64,000 nt of DNA from JAIEPX01 sp963725255. Lineage in GTDB: Bacteria > Pseudomonadota > Gammaproteobacteria > JAIEPX01. Under the pieces are notes generated by a model. It made no database searches and was not told the origin of the DNA. It saw only the letters and a program-made list of their open reading frames with translations. The translations under genes and the position numbers were made by a program. The stretch covers positions 1 to 64,000 of the forward strand of contig CAVRXV010000018.1 of the NCBI GenBank assembly GCA_963725255.1, read 5' to 3'. Shown here in pieces: positions 44,687 through 53,410 of this stretch. The stretch's first letter is position 1. Every line of letters begins with the position of its first letter.

Positions 44687-45433
44687 TTAAGATCCGGTCA
44701 TTTCCTTGAGTTTCTTTTCATTAATAATAATCCGCCCTTTCTTATTCTTAGCGTATTTATATAGCTGTCCTAAAATGTCTTCACCTTCAAATGGTTGGTG
44801 AACAATCGGTAAAAGTGATTCTAATTTATTTTTCACCCAGTTATGTGCTTCAATTATTGGCGGTTTGTAATTCTCTGTAAATTGATCTAGAATGCCTTGC
44901 TCTAGCTCAGATAAGGGTTGCAAGATTGCGCCCCCTCTCTTTCTATATTTTATTTCGTGAGTTAATATTAAAAGGCATCTGCACGATTCATATTCAGTAT
45001 AATCTGCGTGTGCGACATATTTATCGCGTATTCTTATCAACTCGGAATGAGCCTCTTTATTTTTATTTGAGATTACATCCTCAGCTAAAAGCTTATTTCT
45101 TGCATTAGCTTTCTTAAAGCATCTACCATAGTTAATAACTATTGCCTTAAACAAAGCCTTTAACAGGATTTTATTCTCCGTAGGTTTTTTATCACCTAGA
45201 ATCTTCTGGTACGCATCTGCAAATGAAAGAGCATCTCTAAGGTCTTTTTCCATTAAATTGAACATGCCAAACTCTTTCGAAGCAGCAGTTTTAATCACAA
45301 AAACTAAACATGGCTTGCTTGATTTTGTTTTATAATGATACTCATAAAGAAGCAACCCTTTTCTGGTAAAGGTAATTTTTTGTAATATATTATCTCCAAT
45401 TTCGTTCCATGTTACTGTTCCCGCTTCATACAT
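44687..45433 (-). CDS. Orphan protein with a HEPN-like RxxxxxH motif
   Basis: 248 residues from the ATG at 45433, preceded by AGGAGAATATATT; an ATG 27 bases earlier has no ribosome site. The protein is all-helical in appearance. LIRIRDKYVAHADYTEYE near residue 145 has an Arg-x5-His arrangement with the following Ala-Asp, the pattern of HEPN-type RNases and AbiV/swt1-like proteins. An N-terminal half with conserved aromatic and Cys residues is not recognised. HEPN proteins are often toxins or phage-defence RNases, but this one has no obvious antitoxin neighbour. Assignment is tentative. Confidence 0.65.
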   Translation of the reverse strand: MYEAGTVTWNEIGDNILQKITFTRKGLLLYEYHYKTKSSKPCLVFVIKTAASKEFGMFNLMEKDLRDALSFADAYQKILGDKKPTENKILLKALFKAIVINYGRCFKKANARNKLLAEDVISNKNKEAHSELIRIRDKYVAHADYTEYESCRCLLILTHEIKYRKRGGAILQPLSELEQGILDQFTENYKPPIIEAHNWVKNKLESLLPIVHQPFEGEDILGQLYKYAKNKKGRIIINEKKLKEMTGS

Positions 45434-45578
45434 AATATATTCTCCTATCAAGAGATTCACAAAATTACAAATTTGTATCTCGAAGAAAATTAGACCTCAA
45501 AAAAAACTGTTCATAGGACACATCGATTTCGCAATCATTCTCAGAATGTGCTTGATAATTAATGCCCGCAGTTGTGAT

Positions 45579-46241
45579 TTATTGCTGACAACTATCCCTA
45601 TTAATGACGGCTTTATTCACAATATTTCCTTCTTTATCTTCATAAATAAAAACAGCACTACCGCCCCCAGCAAAAATCGACTTAAAGAAGGAATTATTAC
45701 AAACATTCGTAATGATGCTTTTATCTATATCGATGAATTTATTTTTATCTATGCGAAAACTTTCGTTTTCTGTTATTTTATAGTTGTAATAAAGAATGTT
45801 GTTTTCAAAAGAAACGCGAGAGAATTCGGTTGCACTATCAATCATTTGAGGGAGGTCTTTGTTGATAATAGCAATTCGTTCTTTAATTTCCTCGTTGGAA
45901 AGTGATTTCTCAGAAAATAATTCAAAAGCTATATTAATGCCACTGATAAGCAGAGAGAATGCTCCAATACACACGGCTATTTTAGCCAGTGAGGTCCACC
46001 CTTTACTTTTGGTATACTTGTTAGCACTGCGCCAAATAGCTACAAAAATAAAAGGGAAGTAAATAAAGGGGAATGCCAAAAATAAATAAAGAAAGATTTG
46101 ACCCAGTGGGACTAAAGTAATCCTAATTATGTTTGCGGTAATTATTTCAGCTAAAATATTATATATAATACCTACCATAACAGCAAATACCCAATATACT
46201 ATTACTAATCTTACGTTTCCATTCCAGAGATCTCTAATCAT
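45579..46241 (-). CDS. Membrane protein with C-terminal extracytoplasmic domain
   Basis: 220 residues from the ATG at 46241, preceded by TTGGAGAAGCAT, rather than the ATG 78 bases upstream. Three or so hydrophobic segments lie in residues 10-115 (VRLVIVYWVFAVMVGIIYNI, FLYLFLAFPFIYFPFIFVAI, IAVCIGAFSLLISGINIAF). The C-terminal half reads INKDLPQMIDSATEFSRVSF then ENNILYYNYKITENESF, a small widespread domain of unknown function that often sits after membrane helices ('LP.M.D..T.......N.L.Y.Y.L'). Role unknown. One of a run of unrelated small genes. Confidence 0.75.
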   Translation of the reverse strand: MIRDLWNGNVRLVIVYWVFAVMVGIIYNILAEIITANIIRITLVPLGQIFLYLFLAFPFIYFPFIFVAIWRSANKYTKSKGWTSLAKIAVCIGAFSLLISGINIAFELFSEKSLSNEEIKERIAIINKDLPQMIDSATEFSRVSFENNILYYNYKITENESFRIDKNKFIDIDKSIITNVCNNSFFKSIFAGGGSAVFIYEDKEGNIVNKAVINRDSCQQ

Positions 46242-46494
46242 ATGCTTCTCCAATTTTAAGTCTGCGAAAACATTGAAATAATTGAAGCGAGATATCAGAT
46301 TCCAATAGCACATTAACATACCATAGTAACTTTGTGCTTAATTTCATCACTCCACTAAGTGTAGCTCATTTATCACTTATTGCCAGTTTCTGGGGTGGAG
46401 AGAAAAAGGCTATTGAGTTTTGGTGCCTCGGGGTATGAATTCCGATATTCTAAAATACTATTATATTGACCTGCATGGTTAGATGGAGATTGAT

Positions 46495-46626
46495 ATGGAA
46501 GATGATTCGTGCTCATTATTCAAATTATTAATTTTTTCTATCTTTATTCTCATCGTGACCATAGCAATTTTTTTTATCACAAACTATATTTGGTCTCATT
46601 ATAAAGCTAGTCAATATAAAACATAG
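46495..46626 (+). CDS. Small single-pass membrane protein
   Basis: 43 codons with GGAG seven bases before the ATG. It starts MEDDSCSLFKLLIFS, then has a 20-residue hydrophobic segment (IFILIVTIAIFFITNYIW) and a short basic tail. No family recognised. Support rests on the ribosome site and membrane profile only. Confidence 0.5.
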   Translation: MEDDSCSLFKLLIFSIFILIVTIAIFFITNYIWSHYKASQYKT

Positions 46627-46761
46627 CAATGAAAGCTGAAACAGAAAGAATCTACTTAATCTGGATAATAAACTTAGCATTTGATAAATCTACCTGGTTT
46701 TTATGTTAGTGCACAAATTCTCTTCACGTTTCGAATATGCTGTGGCTAATGTAAATCTTAA

Positions 46762-47022
46762 TTAATCAAAGATCCCATTAGCTAAATCAATTGCAAATTG
46801 TCCAGGCCAACTACTAAGATACCCAGAAGGATATGTCATCACAACAGCACCTCGTTTGATAGTTATTTTTCCAACCTTCGGATAAGAATCATTGTCTTGC
46901 TGAATAGTTTTTACATCAGATTCATATATTTTATAGTCGTTTACGTCGTGGCCATGCTTCACAATTTCTTTTTTCATGTCATCCAATTCATCGTCAACAA
47001 TTGTCTGATATTGAGTGTTCAT
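46762..47022 (-). CDS. Small orphan protein
   Basis: 86 residues from the ATG at 47022, preceded by TTAGGAGAGAATATT; the ATG 78 bases upstream has no ribosome site. Acidic N-terminal half (TIVDDELDDMKKEIVKHGH), then KVGKITIKRGAVVMTYPSGY and a short aromatic tail. The leader (AGGAGA..ATATT-ATG) is nearly the same as that of the gene at 45433. No family recognised. Confidence 0.6.
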   Translation of the reverse strand: MNTQYQTIVDDELDDMKKEIVKHGHDVNDYKIYESDVKTIQQDNDSYPKVGKITIKRGAVVMTYPSGYLSSWPGQFAIDLANGIFD

Positions 47023-47234
47023 AATATTCTCTCCTAAAATAATCACTGATGAACGCTGAGTTCTGATAGTAGTCAATTCTGTCATAGGCGTCTGCTCCAA
47101 TTTATCGCTCTATGATCCTAATTGTTTTCCAATGAGCTAACGAAGCATATTTAATCATTTGCCTGTTCAATAATAGCATAGTAGCGCATTATTGCCTGCT
47201 GGCCCCCTAAGCGGTAGACTGAATGGCTGAAAGT

Positions 47235-47855
47235 CTACTTCGTCATATCTCTCTTAGTTTCTTCAGATTCATTATTAGTGTTTTTGATGCTTACTGATCT
47301 TTTGTTTTGTAGAACCTCGAGCGTTAATGTTTTAATTTCCGAGTTCAATTTTTGTTCATCATTCCAGGCTCTGGGGAAGTAACTAGTCTGTATATCAAAG
47401 GGGTTAACCCTTATACCGAGCACATTTGCAATTTCAAATAAAAGTTTATCCGTTTTGCTATTTCCTTCAATAATCTTAAGCGCCCAAGCATCCATGTCAT
47501 CTTTATCAGGAACCGGGGAATTTCGGCATTCAGAAAATGATCGCCAAGCCGCTACAACATTTTTATCATCAGAAAAATCGATCTGAATTAAATTTAATGC
47601 AGTAACGAAATCAACAGATAATGGATTGCTACGTTCTTTGATCAATGCTCTAAAAATAGCAAGTTTTCGCTCTTTAATGAATCTGGCGTCATCCTGGCGC
47701 CGTGTTATAATTACTGCTGAAATTGGTCCCAAAATTACCGCGAATGCAATGATAATATCCTTCCATTCCATAATTCCGAAGTAATAACAAATAAATAATA
47801 TTGCTGCTATCGGTATAAGAAAAAAGTACCAAAATAAATTATGACTAGTTGTCAT
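47235..47855 (-). CDS. Membrane-anchored DUF6680-like protein
   Basis: 206 residues, GAGG five bases before the ATG. Two hydrophobic segments (FWYFFLIPIAAILFICYYF and IIIAFAVILGPISAVIITR) anchor it, followed by a cytosolic helical domain beginning RRQDDARFIKERKLAIFRAL and ALNLIQIDF. That 'ER+LAIFR.L......LS...V.ALN.I...F' pattern matches a family I recall as DUF6680, of unknown function. It ends in a basic low-complexity tail. Monocistronic in appearance. Confidence 0.7.
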   Translation of the reverse strand: MTTSHNLFWYFFLIPIAAILFICYYFGIMEWKDIIIAFAVILGPISAVIITRRQDDARFIKERKLAIFRALIKERSNPLSVDFVTALNLIQIDFSDDKNVVAAWRSFSECRNSPVPDKDDMDAWALKIIEGNSKTDKLLFEIANVLGIRVNPFDIQTSYFPRAWNDEQKLNSEIKTLTLEVLQNKRSVSIKNTNNESEETKRDMTK

Positions 47856-48089
47856 GTTGCCTCGACCATTATTAAAGAGTAAGTCAGTTGGTGTCTAAGA
47901 TCATACGGATTCCCCAAATAATAGGCTCTTCTACCTACCAGCCTATTATAGATTCATTTTTACACATCCTGAGAAGATTATAGAATGCAAAACCTGAGAC
48001 TTTTTCTTAACTTTCATTGTAGTATATGTTCGATATGTGTCAAGGTAACTAACATCGATTAAATTTACCACGATACTGCTAAAACTTAA

Positions 48090-48503
48090 TTAAGATGTTA
48101 GTAGTTTGAAAGCTATGTAGTATGATGCAAATCCTAGGGCTGTCACTTTACAAATGAACAATATAACAGATGGTAGGTTCATCCAGGTCGATTTAGTAAC
48201 TTCAGACGGCTCTTTATATGCTTTGATGTGATGTTCATAACATTTTCCAACACAATAATATATTATTATTGCTAGCAGGTATTGAAAAAATTCAAACACA
48301 AAGAAAAGCATGAGAAGTTTTAGTGTAAAATATGTGTCTGGATGAGGAGGCTTCCTTTGGCTTATGAGAACCCAGCATATACCGCCTTCAGCAAAGGCTA
48401 ATTGTCTGCATACGTTAGAAAGTATTTTGGTTTGTGCGTCATATGGGCCCCAAAATTCTGAGTTAATTTTGTTCTGAATCTCACTATTATCTTTACCGGA
48501 CAT
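48090..48503 (-). CDS. Small membrane protein, translationally coupled
   Basis: 137 residues from the ATG at 48503. I chose it over a GTG at 48554 because it overlaps the 3' end of the small lipoprotein gene by eleven bases (AATGTCCGGTAA), the classical arrangement for coupled translation. Start MSGKDNSEIQNKI; a hydrophobic helix LLMLFFVFEFFQYLLAIII in the middle and another (LPSVILFICKVTALGFASYY) near the end. No family recognised. Confidence 0.65.
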   Translation of the reverse strand: MSGKDNSEIQNKINSEFWGPYDAQTKILSNVCRQLAFAEGGICWVLISQRKPPHPDTYFTLKLLMLFFVFEFFQYLLAIIIYYCVGKCYEHHIKAYKEPSEVTKSTWMNLPSVILFICKVTALGFASYYIAFKLLTS

Positions 48504-48624
48504 TTTTTTCAATATTTGGCGGTTCTTCACCGGTGCCAGGTTCTGAGGAGGCACAAGAATATAATACAGACAGAAGTACTATAGAGCCTACTATTAAAAA
48601 AATGCGTTTCGTCCATAGTTTCAT
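48493..48624 (-). CDS. Short lipoprotein
   Basis: 43 codons with TTAGGAG just before the ATG at 48624. N-terminus MKLWTKRIFL, hydrophobic core IVGSIVLLSV and lipobox LYSC with Cys24, then a short acidic mature part (SSEPGTGEEPPNIEKNVR). A small entericidin-like surface lipoprotein; its exact role is unknown. It forms an overlapping pair with the membrane protein at 48090-48503. Confidence 0.65.
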   Translation of the reverse strand: MKLWTKRIFLIVGSIVLLSVLYSCASSEPGTGEEPPNIEKNVR

Positions 48625-48746
48625 TCTTAACTCCTAACATTAGGAAGATTTCACTTGTATGCAAGTGATTGCAACAATGAATGTCATATTAGTATACATT
48701 TCACTCTAAGTGAATAAAAATAATACTTAACATTTTAATTGTAAAT

Positions 48747-48774
48747 AAAAAAAGCCCGCTAAATAGCGGGCTTT
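48747..48774 (-). terminator. Intrinsic terminator of ssb
   Basis: On the minus strand AAAGCCCGCT pairs perfectly with AGCGGGCTTT across a 4-base loop, followed by a seven-base U-run (plus-strand A at 48747-48753). It lies 36 bp after the ssb stop. A textbook Rho-independent terminator. Confidence 0.92.
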
Positions 48775-48809
48775 AGAGATATCTTTAACAAAAAACAATA
48801 AGGTAGTTT

Positions 48810-49280
48810 TTAAAAAGGAATGTCGTCGTCGAATTGACCAGCACCGACGGCTTCGAGTGGTGGAGAAATCGGCGCATTTGCTGAACCTTGAGTTACTGTA
48901 ACTGCACCTTCATCACTGAAATTACCACGTTCTTGACCGCCGCTTCGACTATCAAGAATATGCATTTCATTTGCGATGATTTCTGTTGTGTATCGATCGA
49001 TACCATTTTTATCTTGCCACTTGCGGGTTCGCAGTGTGCCTTCAATATAAATCTTTGAACCTTTGCGTAAGTATTCGCCAACAATTTCTGCTAAGCGATT
49101 AAAAAATACAACACGATGCCATTCGGTGCGATCTTGTAATTCGCCTGTTTGCTTATCACGCCATGTTTCACTGGTTGCCAAATTCACGTTAGCTACTGCA
49201 CTACCGCTGGGGGTATATCGTACCTCTGGGTCGTTACCTAAGTTACCAATTAAAATAACTTTATTTACACCTCTAGCCAT
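48810..49280 (-). CDS. ssb: Single-stranded DNA-binding protein
   Basis: 156 residues. The OB fold is complete (MARGVNKVILIGNLGNDPEV, then RYTPSGSAVANVNLATSETW, and TEWHRVVFFNRLAEIVGEYL, IYIEGTLRTRKWQDKNG). A flexible Gly/Gln linker follows, and the protein ends FDDDIPF, the acidic tip that recruits RecQ, PriA, Exo I and other partners. Length is usual for gammaproteobacteria. Ends with a strong terminator. In relatives ssb lies next to uvrA; here the two are separated by about 7 kb. Confidence 0.97.
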   Translation of the reverse strand: MARGVNKVILIGNLGNDPEVRYTPSGSAVANVNLATSETWRDKQTGELQDRTEWHRVVFFNRLAEIVGEYLRKGSKIYIEGTLRTRKWQDKNGIDRYTTEIIANEMHILDSRSGGQERGNFSDEGAVTVTQGSANAPISPPLEAVGAGQFDDDIPF

Positions 49281-49360
49281 TGTTTCGTCTCCTCTCTATC
49301 CAATCAGTTGTAATATTCTGTCCACTTACCATATCCTCCGAAGAACAACACACATTGTTG

Positions 49361-50734
49361 TCAATCTCGAATGAAAGCCCGCGTCGTATTTATGAGCGTA
49401 GGCTTGTCCAGTATTGTATTGTCTACTTTGAGATATGCAATACCGTGTTCTAGCAAAATTGTTACTTCAACGACACCGGGTATACTATTTAATTTTTGGG
49501 AGAGATCCTTTACCTCTGTGGGTTTTAGGCCTTTTAGCGGGACAAGCTCAGTTTTTAGGTGCAAAGGCTTACACATAAATAGTGCAATGAGTAACCAAGA
49601 AGCAGTCAATATCGCACAATAAATGAACATAGTATCAGCTTGCCAAACGCTTTGTACTATGCCCGCGGTCGTTCCTCCGAAGAATATTCCCAGAAATTGG
49701 CTGGACGAATAAATGCCGAGAGCGGCGCCTTTGCTGTGAGTGGGGGCTAGTTTAGAGACGAGAGAGGGCAGCATGGCTTCGAGTAATGAAAATGCGATGA
49801 AAAAAGCAATCAGGGCTGTCGTGAAGTGCCATAGTTGAATGTGCCAGAAATAAAGTGAGCATTGGCTCATTAAAAGGGTGGTGATGGCGAACAGTAAAAT
49901 GGGCTTTTGTTGTTGATAACGGTCGGCGACGATCATAAAGGGTACCATGCCGAAGAATACAACGATGAGGATCGGCAAGTAGAATTGCCATTGCTGGGTC
50001 AATTCCATTCCAGCGGCCTGTAACATTGAAGGCAGTACCGCAAATTGAGCGGTGAGTAAGGCGTGATTAATGAAAATACCGTAATCTAAACGAAGCAGTT
50101 CTTTGTTTCGTAAGGTTGTCTGAAGTTGATGCAGCAAAGATTTGGATTGCTCAAAACTCTGGTAGCGAGGTAGTGTGGGGATAGCAACTAAGACAATAAT
50201 AATTCCCAGAAGGGCTAAGGCAGCCGTGAGGTAGAAAATTCCAGATAGTCCTATAATTTGGTAAAACACTGGACCACTAATCAGGGCAAGGCTCAAGGAA
50301 ACGCCAATGGTCATGCCGATTGTTGCCATGGCTTTAGTTCGATTTTCGACTTTGGTCAGGTCTGAAAGTGTGGCCATAATAGTGCTGCCAATGGCGCCTG
50401 AGCCTTGTAAAACACGACCAATTATCAGGCCATAGAGACTGCTGGCTAGGCCACCTACGATGCTTCCAAGCGCAAATAACCCGAGTCCTACAATAAGAAT
50501 AGGCTTACGACCAAAACGATCTGAAAGTACGCCAAAAGGGATTTGAAGCAGGGCTTGCGATAAGCCATAAGCTCCTAGGGCAAACCCTATGAGGCGCGGA
50601 GAAGCACCGGTATAGCCCTGCGCTGCGATAGCGAAGATCGGCAAAATCATAAATAATCCCAGCATGCGGAAAGCGAAAATCGATGCTAGGGATAATGTAG
50701 ATCGGAGTTCATGTTGTAATGGATGTTGTTGCAT
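49361..50734 (-). CDS. MFS transporter with C-terminal YAM-type domain, YajR-like
   Basis: 457 residues from the ATG at 50734; a TTG 24 bases upstream is less likely. Twelve hydrophobic helices of the major facilitator family are visible, with the signature GVLSDRFGRKPILIVGLGL between helices 2 and 3. After the last helix comes a soluble extension of about 65 residues (LKGLKPTEVKDLSQKLN, GVVEVTILLEHGIAYLKVD), the ferredoxin-like YAM domain known from YajR. Probably a proton-driven exporter in the inner membrane; substrate unknown. It precedes ssb on the same strand. Confidence 0.88.
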   Translation of the reverse strand: MQQHPLQHELRSTLSLASIFAFRMLGLFMILPIFAIAAQGYTGASPRLIGFALGAYGLSQALLQIPFGVLSDRFGRKPILIVGLGLFALGSIVGGLASSLYGLIIGRVLQGSGAIGSTIMATLSDLTKVENRTKAMATIGMTIGVSLSLALISGPVFYQIIGLSGIFYLTAALALLGIIIVLVAIPTLPRYQSFEQSKSLLHQLQTTLRNKELLRLDYGIFINHALLTAQFAVLPSMLQAAGMELTQQWQFYLPILIVVFFGMVPFMIVADRYQQQKPILLFAITTLLMSQCSLYFWHIQLWHFTTALIAFFIAFSLLEAMLPSLVSKLAPTHSKGAALGIYSSSQFLGIFFGGTTAGIVQSVWQADTMFIYCAILTASWLLIALFMCKPLHLKTELVPLKGLKPTEVKDLSQKLNSIPGVVEVTILLEHGIAYLKVDNTILDKPTLINTTRAFIRD

Positions 50735-50824
50735 ATTGACTAATCTACTGTATCTCAAAAATGGTTATTCTAACATTACTAGGCATTTTTAAACAGAGTT
50801 AATCGATACATTATATCGTGTTCT

Positions 50825-51988
50825 TTACATGACTATACATTTTTTAGTTCCTGTTTTCTTAGAATGAATTTCTTGATCTTCATCATGTTCAAGTTTTTCG
50901 AGAAGGGGTTTCAATTGAGAATTATTTTGACAAAATTGATGCAAACATCGTTGCAGCACCTCAGTAGATTCTAGTTCACTTCTTAATGCGCCAACTCCAG
51001 TTGGTTCATGCTCTTTTTTATTTTGGGTAACATGTGTAAAAATAGTTATAAAAAAATTTAAATCAAAATTAGCGGCTTGAGTGAGTAATTCGTTGATTTC
51101 TTCCCCTGTTTTTTTACCATTTTGAAATGCTAATTGTAAGAGAAGATTATGACATGAAATCAGATTTATGATTGATTTCTTTCTGCTCTTTTCTGCTGCA
51201 AGACGTGTATTTTCTTCAGAAAACTCACAAAACTTAAGAAATGCAGCGCGTGTTGCAATTTTATACACACCTCCCCAAATGCCGTAGTGCAGCATATTGA
51301 AATTATTCGATGTATCATATACAAGTTCTTTTTCGTGAGAGACATTTTTATAGTAGTATTCAATCATTTTTTTTTGGTTTTGATAGAATGCGAAAAGATA
51401 GGGTGTTGCTCCTGATTTATTTGGTCTGCATAAGAAATCGTAGTCTTTAATTCTTGAAACACAGGCGTGAAAAAAATCGGCGTCTCCCGATAAACAGAAA
51501 AAGAATGAGATTGAATTATTATAAGTATCTAGGACATTGTAATGAGTGACTATAGTTTCAATAACTACATCGTTGTAGGCAGGTTTTGCTTCATATTCAC
51601 TTTGGCTGAGTATTCCCGTTTTAAAAGATAATAAAATGATTATATGTATGGGGTGAGTAATTTCAAGCTCAATTGCGCCATAGTTGATCATTGTAAGAAT
51701 AATATAGAGTCGTTTAACTAGGAAAGGGTCGAGTTTTGCTTTATCGAGTAATTCTGTACTGAGATTGAAATCTTTAACTAATTTGTATAACCAAAAAGTT
51801 GGATCTGGTGCTTGGTTCCATTTTTTGCAAGTGAGGAAATTATTGAATAAATCCAATCCAGTCAGATTTCTTAGTATCATATTAAGAACAGGGGTGGGGA
51901 ATGGCCCCGATGATAAATCAGGTTGGATTGCGGTTTTAGGTTGAGTGCTTCGAGCACGTGTTGTAGAGCCTTGAAAAAACTTTTTCAT
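50825..51988 (-). CDS. F-box protein with ankyrin-like repeats and C-terminal CaaX box, candidate effector
   Basis: 387 residues. Residues about 29-67 form an F-box (PFPTPVLNMILRNLTGLDLF then FLTCKKWNQAPDPTFW). The middle reads as weak helix pairs (KSGATPYLFAFYQNQKKMIE; FNMLHYGIWG), ankyrin-like. The last residues are KKTGTKKCIVM: CIVM is a perfect CaaX box (Cys, two aliphatic, Met) after a basic stretch, the substrate of host farnesyl or geranylgeranyl transferases. F-box + ankyrin + CaaX is the architecture of the L. pneumophila effector AnkB, which is lipidated in host cells and recruits SCF ubiquitin ligase. Homology to AnkB is not claimed. It shares a 108-bp divergent promoter region with a Fic gene. 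Confidence 0.82.
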   Translation of the reverse strand: MKKFFQGSTTRARSTQPKTAIQPDLSSGPFPTPVLNMILRNLTGLDLFNNFLTCKKWNQAPDPTFWLYKLVKDFNLSTELLDKAKLDPFLVKRLYIILTMINYGAIELEITHPIHIIILLSFKTGILSQSEYEAKPAYNDVVIETIVTHYNVLDTYNNSISFFFCLSGDADFFHACVSRIKDYDFLCRPNKSGATPYLFAFYQNQKKMIEYYYKNVSHEKELVYDTSNNFNMLHYGIWGGVYKIATRAAFLKFCEFSEENTRLAAEKSRKKSIINLISCHNLLLQLAFQNGKKTGEEINELLTQAANFDLNFFITIFTHVTQNKKEHEPTGVGALRSELESTEVLQRCLHQFCQNNSQLKPLLEKLEHDEDQEIHSKKTGTKKCIVM

Positions 51989-52056
51989 AGATGACCTATA
52001 GGGAGCGGGTTAGTTTAGTTGGTTTCGCTAAATTTTGGGAGATAATAGCATGGGAA

Positions 52057-52077
52057 TATACTATAATCAATAGTATA
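52057..52077. promoter_or_regulatory. Divergent promoter region with small palindrome
   Basis: TATACTAT (52057-52064) pairs with ATAGTATA (52070-52077). TATAAT at 52062-52067 is a perfect -10 toward the Fic gene at 52097; a good -35 is not evident. The palindrome would lie over that -10. Confidence 0.4.
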
Positions 52078-52096
52078 GATTGTTTAGAGGTGGATT

Positions 52097-53401
52097 ATGA
52101 GAAGGACCGAGGTTCCCTTACATAGAGGTATGGGGGGGTATGAGCGTTGCCCTCCAAGCGAGCTTTGGCGGTTAGAACTTGATCGTAATCGCCAAATAGG
52201 TGTCAATCCAACCCCCAACAGACTTGTTAAACCTAATACCTTTGATCAAAAAGATGCGGGATATTTACGAGGCTGTTTTAGTGGGTTTGAGTTTGTATTA
52301 GCAGCCATTCAACAAGAAGAACCACTAAAACTTGATAGTACATTTCTGCAGAATCTTCATAAGGCGTGTGTCTCAGGCTTGACAAGAGATGTACCTATGG
52401 AGGGTGCTTCGGATCCGTGGATGTTTCAATCTGTACCTATTAATTCAGATTTTCGATCTTTCACTGGTAGTGGGTATTCAATATTAGTTGATCCTGCAGC
52501 AGTAGATCAAAATGCGACAGAAGAAGGGGTAAAAGAGCTTGTTGAAGAATTTCACCATACTAATTTAAACACGTTTGTAGAGGTTGAAAGAATCTCAGGT
52601 GAACCTAAGGTGACCGAATTGAGATCATACGCTGAAATAATTACTGAGATTCAATCGGGAAAAACGGTCGCAATTCAATCTCGAGAGCGAAAAGGGGAAT
52701 CACCCCAATCAATTCAAAAAGAGGTAACCGATAGTATTGATGAATTATTCCATCGATACGGTGTGCAAATTAGACAGGCAGGTGATGATCAGGATAAAAT
52801 TTTGCACGCAATTGCTACATTGATTAGAGGAATTGAAGTTATACATCCGTTTGAAGATGGCAATTGTCGAGTGTTGAATAAGCTCATGAATATATTGTTG
52901 ATCAAAAATCATCTTCATCCCTCAGTATTAACTAACCCTAATCGAATAGATGGATTTTCGGTTAATCAATTGGTAGGTGAAATCAAGCAAGGTATGAAAA
53001 ATTTCGATAATATTTGTAATGGTCAAAGTGATAATGAGATTCAAGGCAAAGCTCAGCCTTATTCAAAAATCGATGAAGATGTGGTTAACATGCGTTGCTG
53101 TTATGTTCAGAATAATCCTAATGTAACGAGGGTGGTAGCGATAAATATCGTTAAATCAACGTTGAGAACTATACCCCCACAAGAGCGTCAGAAAGTATTC
53201 AATCAACATTTGGAAGAAACAATGCATTTGTTGAGAGAGAAACCTGTGTTTACGGCAAAAGAACTTAGTGACATACAGTCTAATGTATTGGCAAAATTAC
53301 ATAGTGCTACTCAGCGAAGTGTCGTTCTTCCTCGGTGGGTTGAAAAAGAGGGGGCACAACAAACTCCTAATATGGCTCAAAATCCCACTGCTAAAAAATG
53401 A
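52097..53401 (+). CDS. Fic-domain protein with altered core motif (1)
   Basis: 434 residues, AGAGGTGGATT before the ATG. Near the N-terminus CPPSELWRLELDRNRQIGV is shared with its paralog at 53411. A Fic fold core lies at residues about 235-300: the motif reads HPFEDGNCR (250-258) followed by VLN. The catalytic His250, Phe, acidic residue and Asn are kept, but the usual Gly/Lys before the Arg is Cys and the second Arg is Asn. Fic proteins transfer AMP or another nucleotide or phosphate group onto target proteins, often host GTPases when secreted. No adjacent antitoxin-type inhibitor gene and no clear (S/T)xxxE(G/N) inhibitory motif were found. Convergent with its paralog, nine bases apart. 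Confidence 0.8.
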   Translation: MRRTEVPLHRGMGGYERCPPSELWRLELDRNRQIGVNPTPNRLVKPNTFDQKDAGYLRGCFSGFEFVLAAIQQEEPLKLDSTFLQNLHKACVSGLTRDVPMEGASDPWMFQSVPINSDFRSFTGSGYSILVDPAAVDQNATEEGVKELVEEFHHTNLNTFVEVERISGEPKVTELRSYAEIITEIQSGKTVAIQSRERKGESPQSIQKEVTDSIDELFHRYGVQIRQAGDDQDKILHAIATLIRGIEVIHPFEDGNCRVLNKLMNILLIKNHLHPSVLTNPNRIDGFSVNQLVGEIKQGMKNFDNICNGQSDNEIQGKAQPYSKIDEDVVNMRCCYVQNNPNVTRVVAINIVKSTLRTIPPQERQKVFNQHLEETMHLLREKPVFTAKELSDIQSNVLAKLHSATQRSVVLPRWVEKEGAQQTPNMAQNPTAKK

Positions 53402-53410
53402 ACAGAGATT

